From an uncultured Bacilli bacterium (GTDB taxonomy: Bacteria; Bacillota_I; Bacilli_A; RF39; UBA660): a DNA stretch of 38,648 nt. Each line of letters starts with the position of its first letter. Within the stretch, counting starts at the first letter, position 1. The stretch lies in contig CANRDU010000012.1 of the NCBI GenBank assembly GCA_947629445.1, forward strand, positions 1 through 38,648. Reading direction: 5' to 3'. The notes beneath the pieces are model-generated. The model searched no databases and had not been told where the DNA came from. It saw only the letters and a list, made by a program, of their open reading frames with translations. Positions 1 through 6,164 of the stretch are shown one piece after another. The translations under genes and the position numbers were made by a program.

Positions 1-264
1 ACAGATTTAGTTAACTACATGGCTGAAGAAACCGGGTTAACAAAAGCAGATGCTACTCGTGCATTAGATGCAATGATGAGTGGAGTTATTAATGGATTAA
101 AAAAAGAAGGAAAAGTTACATTAACAGGATTTACTACTTTTACTGCTAAGAAGAAAGCAGCTAAAAAAGGACGTAATCCAAGAACAGGAGAAGTTGTAAA
201 TATTCCTGCAAGAGTTGCTGTAACAGTTAAGGCTGGATCAAAATTAAAAGATGCATTAAATTAA
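1..264 (+). CDS. hup: HU-family DNA-binding protein (5' end cut off by window)
   Basis: Histone-like nucleoid protein that bends and compacts DNA as a dimer. The reading frame is open to the first base of the window, giving TDLVNY before the first internal methionine at base 19. HU proteins normally begin M-N-K-T/x-D-L-V, so about three residues are missing and the true start lies just upstream. Family marks: the helical N-terminal half, the FTAKKKAAKKGRNPRTGE arm with the conserved RNPRTGE turn, and the VTVKAGSKLKDALN end. The visible part is 87 aa of a usual 90 or so. A rho-independent terminator overlaps the stop codon, so the gene is probably transcribed alone or is last in its unit. Confidence 0.95.
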   Translation, partial: TDLVNYMAEETGLTKADATRALDAMMSGVINGLKKEGKVTLTGFTTFTAKKKAAKKGRNPRTGEVVNIPARVAVTVKAGSKLKDALN

Positions 265-280
265 TTTTAATGCTTTTTTT
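253..280 (+). terminator. Rho-independent terminator of the HU gene
   Basis: Perfect 8-bp stem GCATTAAA (253-260) / TTTAATGC (266-273), 5-nt loop, then seven T. The stem begins inside the coding sequence and its loop holds part of the stop codon. Confidence 0.85.
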
Positions 281-318
281 ATTTTTTCTAAAAAACAACT
301 TTCTTTCTCTTTTTTTTA

Positions 319-327
319 TGATATAAT
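319..327 (+). promoter_or_regulatory. Extended -10 promoter for the 554-aa gene
   Basis: TGATATAAT (TGn plus a perfect TATAAT at 322-327). No good -35 was found 16-18 nt upstream. It lies 33 nt before the ATG at 361, which has the SD sequence GAGGTGA at 350-356. Confidence 0.7.
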
Positions 328-360
328 ATATTTATAAGAATATGACTACGAGGTGATTTT

Positions 361-2025
361 ATGACTGAGCAGGAACAAATAAATGAAGGAATTAGAGAAC
401 TATTGCAAAATCAGTCTCTTATTACACAAGCGGATATTGAGATATTAGATAATGGTGTTTATCGAGTAAAACCGGATGCCATGGAAAGAGTAGCTAAAGC
501 ATATAATATTTCTCTAGAAGATGGAAAAGAGTATTCTTTGTCTGATGTTGGTAGATTATTATATGAGGAAAAAAAGAGAAAAGAAGAAGCAACTCTAGAT
601 GTTTCCAAACCTGATGCGACTGTAACAGATCCAAGCATCACAGAAGATGGATCAAAACCAAGCAGTACACCGGTCGATGATGAAGAAGATGAGTTTGAGA
701 AAACTGATCCAATTGTAGAAAAGATTCGGAATATTGTAAAAGATGCGAAAAAAAATGCTCCGTACTTTGTTAACTCCTTGGTAGCACGTATTATGAAGGA
801 ATGTGGTGCTCCGAAAGAGATTACTTATGAAGAATTGGGAGATGCTTTGCAACAAGTTCACCAAGAGGGTTTGATTAGTCAGAATGTACTAGAGACTTAT
901 GTTCGGTTGGTAAATGAATTACAGATTGCTCGAATCTGTAATGAGCTTGGTAAACAATATGAAAATGATGATGAATTAACATCAAAACTTTCTAAAGAAC
1001 TGGCTATCACGAGATTAAAGTATCGTCTAGATATGACTACTGTACGTGATGGCTTCCGCATTTCTAATCCAGGAAAGACTAGAGAGTTACCTATGCTTTG
1101 GCTAGAGTGTAATGAGCAGATTAGTTGGATGGTTGGCAAATTTATAGCGGATATGTATGAAGGTAGAGGAAAATATGAAGGTCATAGTCTTCGTGGTTCT
1201 TTATTTACAAAAGAGGTATTAAAACAATTTGGTTATTTAAATTCAGATGAGTTATTTCCAATTGTTAGTTTGATTTTACCAGAGATGGAAATGAAAAAGT
1301 TTAAAGCTCATGTCTGCCTTTTACGGGAAGAAAAAAACTTAGCAAACACATTAATTCGCCATGCCGAATATAAGGATTCTGCCGATACCGTTATGCAAGA
1401 TTATGTTATGAAAACATTGATAGAAACTTATGGAGTGGAAGCTGTAGGTGCTACTATCAACCATTTAAAGCAATCAAAATTAGTTCTCCCATATGATGAT
1501 TTGGAGAGAGCATTAGCATCCATGTATTATAAAGGTCAGAAGCAACCACGTCAGAGTAGTCCATCCGAAGAGGAATCTGAACTTGATCAAGATGTAGATC
1601 AACAACGTAAGAACCGTCAATCAGCAACAAATAGAAGAGGAAAAAAGAAACATAAAATTACTAAGAGAGAAAAGGCAATTTCTTCTCTAGAAAAAAAATC
1701 AGTTATCTCTTTAATGATTGCTGCTGCTGGATGTGTTTCAGCTGCAACATTGGTTACTGTTTTTGGTGTCAACCCAATTGTTGCTGCTAAAAATTGTGTA
1801 GCTTCGTTGGCCTCTTTCGCAGCCGCTAATATTAGTCTTCAGCAAATTTTACCAGCTAGTAAAGATTTTATAAAAATTGTAGCTTCTGTTGCTACTAGCG
1901 TTGCAGGTACTATCAGTTGGTTACGTACCAACAGTGCTAAAAAACGTCTAGAAGAAGAATTAGAAGACGAAGAAGAAGATTTACTTGAAGACCCAGACAG
2001 AAAAGAAAGGGGACGAAGAAGATAG
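361..2025 (+). CDS. Unknown 554-aa protein with hydrophobic C-terminal region
   Basis: I do not recognise this family. The start is set by GAGGTGA with 4-nt spacing to ATG. Residues 1-75 are a small charged domain. Residues 76-120 are a low-complexity acidic/Ser/Pro linker. Residues 120-405 are predominantly helical and look globular. Residues 406-445 are a Q/E/K/R-rich, strongly basic linker containing RRGKKKHKITKREK. Residues 450-520 hold two or three hydrophobic Ala-rich segments that could span the membrane. The tail is highly acidic (EEELEDEEEDLLEDPD) and ends RKERGRRR. No signal peptide is visible, so the N-terminal domains are probably cytoplasmic and tethered by the C-terminus. The next gene begins 1 nt after the stop, indicating co-transcription and probable translational coupling. 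Confidence 0.8.
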   Translation: MTEQEQINEGIRELLQNQSLITQADIEILDNGVYRVKPDAMERVAKAYNISLEDGKEYSLSDVGRLLYEEKKRKEEATLDVSKPDATVTDPSITEDGSKPSSTPVDDEEDEFEKTDPIVEKIRNIVKDAKKNAPYFVNSLVARIMKECGAPKEITYEELGDALQQVHQEGLISQNVLETYVRLVNELQIARICNELGKQYENDDELTSKLSKELAITRLKYRLDMTTVRDGFRISNPGKTRELPMLWLECNEQISWMVGKFIADMYEGRGKYEGHSLRGSLFTKEVLKQFGYLNSDELFPIVSLILPEMEMKKFKAHVCLLREEKNLANTLIRHAEYKDSADTVMQDYVMKTLIETYGVEAVGATINHLKQSKLVLPYDDLERALASMYYKGQKQPRQSSPSEEESELDQDVDQQRKNRQSATNRRGKKKHKITKREKAISSLEKKSVISLMIAAAGCVSAATLVTVFGVNPIVAAKNCVASLASFAAANISLQQILPASKDFIKIVASVATSVAGTISWLRTNSAKKRLEEELEDEEEDLLEDPDRKERGRRR

Positions 2026-2026
2026 T

Positions 2027-2281
2027 ATGGTAGAACATGGAGATATTTGGACTTTAGAAGATGGCAATAAGTATGTTGTAGCATCTATTGTTACAATGAA
2101 TGATAGAAAATTTGTCTATTTAATTCAAAAGACAGATTATAAAAATTATATTATTGGGGAATATTTAGGAGAAGATGATTTGGAAGAAGTAGATGATCCA
2201 GATTTATTAGAAACATTAATTGTGAAATTTAATGAGGATTTAAAAGATAAACTTCCAAAGATTATCGAACAGTATTTATAA
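2027..2281 (+). CDS. Small acidic hypothetical protein (84 aa)
   Basis: The ATG at 2027 lies 1 nt after the stop of the 554-aa gene, with AAAGGGG at 2006-2012 as a somewhat distant SD. A longer in-frame start at 1985 would overlap the upstream gene and lacks an SD, so I prefer 2027. The protein looks beta-rich at the start (GDIWTLEDGNKYVVASIV), continues with a strand pattern ending KNYIIGEY, then has an acidic helix (LGEDDLEEVDDPDLLE) and a C-terminal helix. The pattern recalls small DUF1292/YrzB-like proteins, but this is a loose resemblance and no function is assigned. It is followed directly by a terminator, so it is the last gene of its unit. Confidence 0.75.
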   Translation: MVEHGDIWTLEDGNKYVVASIVTMNDRKFVYLIQKTDYKNYIIGEYLGEDDLEEVDDPDLLETLIVKFNEDLKDKLPKIIEQYL

Positions 2282-2303
2282 GGCGGTAACATCCGCCTTT
2301 TTT
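2280..2303 (+). terminator. Rho-independent terminator just ahead of cca
   Basis: 7-bp stem AAGGCGG (2280-2286) / CCGCCTT (2293-2299), loop TAACAT, then a T run to 2303. It overlaps the stop of the preceding gene and ends 9 nt before the cca ATG. Confidence 0.85.
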
Positions 2304-2312
2304 GGAAGCAAA

Positions 2313-3380
2313 ATGAGATTAGAAGTAAAAAAATGTTTAAAAATGTTAATCGAAAAAGGGTATTTAGCTTATTTAGTTGGTGGATATCCAAGAGATTATT
2401 GTTTGCACAGAGAAAGTAATGATTACGATATTTGTACTAATGCCCCAAAAGAAATTGTCAAGGATTTATTTCCAAATGTCATAGATGAAAATTTTGGTTC
2501 ATCAAAGATTCTTTTTGAGGGGTGTCAAATAGAAATAACTACCTTTCGAAAAGAACTTCGATATGTAGGAACTAGGACACCTATTATTGAATATACAGAC
2601 GAATTAAGAGAAGATTTGCATAGAAGAGATTTTATTATGAACACTCTATGTATGGATGGGGAGAATCATTTCATAGATTTACTGGGAGCACTTACTGATA
2701 TAGAGGATAAAAAGATTCAATCAGTAGGAAATCCGTATCAGAAGATGGAAGAAGATCCGCTTCGTATATTGAGAGCAATTCGTTTTGCAACTACGTTAGA
2801 TTTTAATATCGAAGATACCTTATGGAAAGCAATGGAAAAGCATTGTTCTTTGGTGGCTCATTTATCGAATTATCGTAAGAGGGAAGAGTTAGATAAAATT
2901 TTTGAAAGTCCTAATTTTCAAAAGGGAATTTCCCTAATACAAAAAATAGGAATGGAACCCTATTTAGGATGTTCTTTTGATTCTTTAGTTTATGTTCCGG
3001 ATGTGGTAGGAATGTGGTCGCAAGTTTCTATTGTGGAAGATTATCCCTTTTCCAAAGAGGAAAAGCGAAAAATGGAAATTCTCCAAAGTTTATTGAAAGA
3101 AAGTATGATTACTGATTTTCATTTATACCGATATGGTTTATATTTGTGTACTTTAGCAACTCAAATTCGAAAGGAAGATATTTCATTATTGAAAGATAGA
3201 TATGCTAAACTTCCTATTTATAAAAGACAAGATATTGCCATTTCTGCAGATGATATCAAAAGAATAACGACTACCTCATTAGCTGCTGTTTATTCTTGTT
3301 TAGAAAAAAAGATATTAGAAGGAAAATTGTCTAATCAATTTTCGGAACTATCCCATTTTATTGAGAAATATTTCGAATAA
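2313..3380 (+). CDS. cca: CCA tRNA nucleotidyltransferase
   Basis: Adds or repairs the 3'-CCA of tRNAs from CTP and ATP; cytoplasmic, class II nucleotidyltransferase. Motifs in order: the flexible LVGGYPRD loop near residue 20; the catalytic carboxylates Asp37 and Asp39 in DYDICTNA; RRDFIMNTL (B-motif region, near 110); and EEDPLRILRAIRFA (nucleotide-recognition EDxxR, near 150). A helical C-terminal body follows. At 355 aa it is within the bacterial range. The SD is GGAAG at 2304-2308 with a short 4-nt spacing, immediately after the upstream T tract. The usual GGAVRD is GGYPRD here, a modest change. The next gene starts 22 nt downstream, so they are probably co-transcribed. Confidence 0.93.
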   Translation: MRLEVKKCLKMLIEKGYLAYLVGGYPRDYCLHRESNDYDICTNAPKEIVKDLFPNVIDENFGSSKILFEGCQIEITTFRKELRYVGTRTPIIEYTDELREDLHRRDFIMNTLCMDGENHFIDLLGALTDIEDKKIQSVGNPYQKMEEDPLRILRAIRFATTLDFNIEDTLWKAMEKHCSLVAHLSNYRKREELDKIFESPNFQKGISLIQKIGMEPYLGCSFDSLVYVPDVVGMWSQVSIVEDYPFSKEEKRKMEILQSLLKESMITDFHLYRYGLYLCTLATQIRKEDISLLKDRYAKLPIYKRQDIAISADDIKRITTTSLAAVYSCLEKKILEGKLSNQFSELSHFIEKYFE

Positions 3381-3402
3381 TGTTACATAAGATGAACTAG
3401 AT

Positions 3403-3999
3403 ATGAAAAAGTTAGTTCTTCTTATTTTTTTTCTCATTCTTATTAATGTAGGAATGATATGCGTTAAAACATATTCTGGTAAAGTCAAAAAGATAGATAT
3501 TCATCTAAAAGATGAGGAGATAGCCATTACCTTTTTGCCTCTTTCAGGAAGTAATAGTTTGCTTGTGAAAACTCAGGAATTTTATATTCTTTATGTATTT
3601 CAGTATTTAGAAGAAGATGATTTAGAGAAAGTTTTATCTATTTTTACAAATCAAATTGATTATGTCTTTATGAGGGAAGAGTATCCGCTTTCCTATTCTT
3701 ATAAGATGTTATTAGATGAAATGGTCATTATACAAGATATCCAATTAGAACCCAATCGTATTCATTACCGTAATCAAACTTTTTGCTTGAATGAAACGGC
3801 TGGGTGTGATTATGTATATCTTACTGAAGAAATTCCTATAACGGATGAAGTAAAAGCTATTTTTTATGATGAGTCTTTATCCGAAGAATATATTCAATCA
3901 TTACATAAAAAGTGGAGTGATTTTTATAAAATTACGAAGGATAGTTATACAATTCTTTTGTTAAATAAGGGTTATGAGGTTTTGCATTTGGAAGATTAA
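3403..3999 (+). CDS. Membrane-anchored hypothetical protein, possible degenerate MBL fold
   Basis: 198 aa with an N-terminal signal anchor (KKLVLLIFFLILINVGMICV, residues 2-21) and an extracytoplasmic remainder. The strand order after the anchor (IAITFLPLSGSNSLLVKT, then YILYVFQYLEEDDLEKVL, then QIDYVFMREE) resembles the start of ComEC-type metallo-beta-lactamase domains (ITFLDVGQGDS..., ILID..., IDYLxLTHxHxDH). The expected HxHxDH ligand motif is absent; the sequence there is FMREEYPLSYSY. If the resemblance is real, the protein has lost its metal centre. One Cys pair (CLNETAGC) could form a disulfide. The SD is weak, and the gene follows cca by 22 nt. Function unknown. Confidence 0.7.
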   Translation: MKKLVLLIFFLILINVGMICVKTYSGKVKKIDIHLKDEEIAITFLPLSGSNSLLVKTQEFYILYVFQYLEEDDLEKVLSIFTNQIDYVFMREEYPLSYSYKMLLDEMVIIQDIQLEPNRIHYRNQTFCLNETAGCDYVYLTEEIPITDEVKAIFYDESLSEEYIQSLHKKWSDFYKITKDSYTILLLNKGYEVLHLED

Positions 4000-4002
4000 A
4001 TA

Positions 4003-4031
4003 TTGATAAAGCAAAAATTGTATGCTATAAT
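4003..4031 (+). promoter_or_regulatory. Promoter for the zinc-ribbon membrane protein
   Basis: TTGATA (4003-4008), 17-bp spacer, TATAAT (4026-4031) with the TG extension at 4023-4024. The predicted start site near 4038 excludes the in-frame ATGs at 4034 and 4037 as the main start of the following gene. Confidence 0.85.
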
Positions 4032-4057
4032 TAATGATGAAAGTAGAGGTTAAGAAA

Positions 4058-4762
4058 ATGGATAATCAAAATAATGGGAATAACGTTCCACAAAATGGTG
4101 GTCAACCAATTGCTCAAGGGTATAATGGTCAACCAGTAAACACGGCATCAACGCCAATGGCTGTACCAACACAACAAGCATCCGCACCAATTACTGCTAG
4201 TATTTCAATGGATAAGGAATCTATTAAACGCTATGTAGGTATGGGGGCAGGAATTTTACTTCTTATCGGTGCTTTTGTTGATCTTGTAGGAGCTAGTGGA
4301 TTTGGATTTAGTGTTTCTACGAACATTTGGGATAGTAGTCCAACCCTATTTAAAATTCTTTATCTTGTTTTATGTTTAGTACCAATCGGAACATTCTTCT
4401 TAAAAAGAGGAAAACATTTATCTTATTTAACAGCAGGATATGCATTATCAGTTGCTCTTAGTTCTGCTGTAGAGGATATTGATTTAAAAATAGGTTTTTG
4501 GTTAATAATGCTTGGATCTATTGCTATCATTGTTTTGTTAGTAATGGAGGATTTACCAGAGTTAAAGTCTATTTTTATGAAAACTGCACCTGCTCCGATG
4601 CCAAAGATGCAAGTGACATCTGTTCCACAACAGGGAGATGCTACAGTAGCAGCACCCGTTACTCCAACAGTACAGAATGTTCAGGTTTGTAAACATTGTG
4701 GTCAACCAAGAAAGAATCCACAAGATCAATTTTGTCAATCTTGCGGACAAAAATATGAATAA
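4058..4762 (+). CDS. Multi-pass membrane protein with C-terminal zinc ribbon (234 aa)
   Basis: The ATG at 4058 is chosen because GAGGT (4046-4050) sits 7 nt upstream and because earlier in-frame ATGs fall at or before the predicted transcription start. Residues 1-55 are disordered and rich in Q, N, P and G. About four hydrophobic segments follow (around VGMGAGILLLIGAFVDLVGA, LFKILYLVLCLVPIGTFFL, LSYLTAGYALSVAL and FWLIMLGSIAIIVLLV). A Pro/Val/Gln linker leads to a C-terminal zinc ribbon, CKHCGQPRKNPQDQFCQSCG, with two CxxC pairs. Such ribbons are common on small membrane proteins of Bacilli, and the role is unknown. It is a single-gene unit, with its own promoter and a terminator straight after the stop. 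Confidence 0.85.
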   Translation: MDNQNNGNNVPQNGGQPIAQGYNGQPVNTASTPMAVPTQQASAPITASISMDKESIKRYVGMGAGILLLIGAFVDLVGASGFGFSVSTNIWDSSPTLFKILYLVLCLVPIGTFFLKRGKHLSYLTAGYALSVALSSAVEDIDLKIGFWLIMLGSIAIIVLLVMEDLPELKSIFMKTAPAPMPKMQVTSVPQQGDATVAAPVTPTVQNVQVCKHCGQPRKNPQDQFCQSCGQKYE

Positions 4763-4782
4763 AAGGGCTTTTGCCTTTTTTT
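4761..4782 (+). terminator. Rho-independent terminator
   Basis: Stem AAAAGG (4761-4766) / CCTTTT (4774-4779), 7-nt loop, followed by T residues. The stem is short and A/T-rich. Confidence 0.65.
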
Positions 4783-4783
4783 C

Positions 4784-4812
4784 TTGCTCAAAGGAATTCT
4801 TTTTTGTATAAT
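4784..4812 (+). promoter_or_regulatory. Promoter of dnaD-nth
   Basis: TTGCTC (4784-4789), 17-bp spacer, TATAAT (4807-4812). The predicted start near 4819 falls inside or at the edge of the SD region (AGGTAGGTGG, 4815-4824), giving a very short leader before the ATG at 4829. Confidence 0.8.
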
Positions 4813-4828
4813 GTAGGTAGGTGGTCTT

Positions 4829-5485
4829 ATGGAGCAAATCATTGAGTTATTAAAAGGAAAGCCATATCAAATTCCCCAAGTATTGTTCTTACATTATCGT
4901 AAGTTAAACATTACCGATCAAGAATTGATTATGTTAATTTATCTTTTAAATAGTCCAGATAACAATTATAATCCCAAACAGATTAGTGCAGATTTATCTT
5001 TGAAATTAAATCAAGTACTAGAGATTATTAATACCTTATCAGAGAAAGGCTTTTTAGTGTTAGATATTGTTAAGAAAAATAATGTGCGAAGTGAGGTTAT
5101 TAGATTAGATTATCTATATGAAAAAATGGCCTACTTACTTCTTCAAAAGGATGTAGATAAAGTAGCTAGTACAACTATATTTGATACTTTTGAAAAAGAA
5201 TTAGGAAGACAATTATCTCCATCAGAAATAGAGACTATTCATGTTTGGTTAGATGGTGGCATTAGTGAAGAAATATTAGAACTGGCTTTAAAAGAGGCAA
5301 CATATAATGGAATTAAACATTTAAGATATATTGATCGCATTATCGACGAGTGGATGAAAAAAGGAATTAAGACTAAAGAGGATGTTGAAAAAAATCGTAA
5401 GAATTTTGGTAGAAAAAAGGAAAGTAAAGCTAGTAGAGAATTACTAGATTATGATTGGTTAAATGATGATAGCGAAGATTGTTGA
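4829..5485 (+). CDS. dnaD: DnaD-domain replication initiation protein
   Basis: Primosome protein that remodels DNA and helps load the replicative helicase in Bacillota. 218 aa, close to B. subtilis DnaD. Residues 1-100 are the winged-helix DDBH1 domain (ITDQELIMLIYLLN..., then QISADLSLKLNQVLEIINTLSEKGFL). Residues 115-180 are the DDBH2/DnaB_2 domain (TFEKELGRQLSPSEIETIHVW, then LALKEATYNGIKHLRYIDRI), with the YxxxI-type end at IDRIIDEWMKKGI. A charged tail follows. The gene overlaps nth by 23 nt; this pairing is conserved in Bacillus and implies translational coupling. Confidence 0.92.
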   Translation: MEQIIELLKGKPYQIPQVLFLHYRKLNITDQELIMLIYLLNSPDNNYNPKQISADLSLKLNQVLEIINTLSEKGFLVLDIVKKNNVRSEVIRLDYLYEKMAYLLLQKDVDKVASTTIFDTFEKELGRQLSPSEIETIHVWLDGGISEEILELALKEATYNGIKHLRYIDRIIDEWMKKGIKTKEDVEKNRKNFGRKKESKASRELLDYDWLNDDSEDC

Positions 5486-6095
5486 ATACTTAGATGAACT
5501 TTATCCAGAACCTCGTTGTGAACTAAATTATCAAAAAGATTATGAATTATTATTAGCGGTTATGTTGAGTGCTCAAACAACTGATAAAAGGGTAAATATG
5601 GTAACCGATATTCTTTTTCAAAAATATCCTACTTTAGAGGATTTACGAGATGCTCCTTTAGAAGATATCATTTCTATTATTAGACCGATTGGTACTTATC
5701 AGCGAAAAGCAGAAAATATTAAAAAGATTGCTGGTGCGCTATTAGAAAAGGCGGATGGGATTGTTCCAAACGATCGAGAATTTTTAGAGAGTTTAAGCGG
5801 TGTAGGTCATAAAACAGCCAATGTTGTTTTATCAAATCTCTATTGTGAAAATTGTGTTGCGGTAGATACACATGTTAGTCGTGTTAGTAAGAGGCTTGGC
5901 TTAGCGAAAAAAAATGATGATGTTCTTACCATTGAACATAAATTGACGAGAAAGTTTAAAGGATATTCGCTTGGAAGATTGCATCATCAACTGGTTTTAT
6001 TTGGGCGTTATCACTGTAAAGCACAAGCTCCAGAATGTGAAAATTGTAAGCTTCGTGAGTTCTGTTTAGAACCCCATCAGAAAAAAGGAAAATGA
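5463..6095 (+). CDS. nth: Endonuclease III
   Basis: Bifunctional DNA glycosylase/AP lyase for oxidised pyrimidines in base excision repair. The helix-hairpin-helix LSGVGHKTANVVLSN carries the catalytic Lys117, and Asp135 lies in VAVDTHVSRV; both match E. coli Lys120/Asp138. The C-terminal 4Fe-4S site is intact as C-x6-C-x2-C-x5-C (CKAQAPECENCKLREFC). At 210 aa it has the family length. The start lies inside dnaD (ATGATG at 5463/5466) with no separate SD, so translation is probably coupled to dnaD. A terminator overlaps the stop. Confidence 0.96.
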   Translation: MMIAKIVEYLDELYPEPRCELNYQKDYELLLAVMLSAQTTDKRVNMVTDILFQKYPTLEDLRDAPLEDIISIIRPIGTYQRKAENIKKIAGALLEKADGIVPNDREFLESLSGVGHKTANVVLSNLYCENCVAVDTHVSRVSKRLGLAKKNDDVLTIEHKLTRKFKGYSLGRLHHQLVLFGRYHCKAQAPECENCKLREFCLEPHQKKGK

Positions 6096-6107
6096 TTTCC
6101 TTTTTTT
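6081..6107 (+). terminator. Terminator after nth
   Basis: 11-bp stem (6081-6091 / 6096-6106) of A6GGAAA against TTTCCT6, with loop ATGA containing part of the stop codon. The stem is A/T-rich but long. Confidence 0.75.
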
Positions 6108-6108
6108 A

Positions 6109-6138
6109 TTGACAAAGAAAAATTTTTTGTACTATAAT
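6109..6138 (+). promoter_or_regulatory. Promoter of lon
   Basis: Perfect TTGACA (6109-6114), 18-bp spacer, perfect TATAAT (6133-6138). No CIRCE-type inverted repeat was seen around it. Confidence 0.88.
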
Positions 6139-6164
6139 AAACAGCAAACAACGGAGGTGAGTTC

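Noticed and set aside
4034..4057. Upstream ATGs as start of the zinc-ribbon membrane protein
   Set aside because: They fall at or before the start site predicted from a strong promoter at 4003-4031 and lack an SD.
6109..6164. Heat-shock (CIRCE/CtsR) control of lon
   Set aside because: Neither a CIRCE inverted repeat nor a CtsR heptad repeat is visible between promoter and start.
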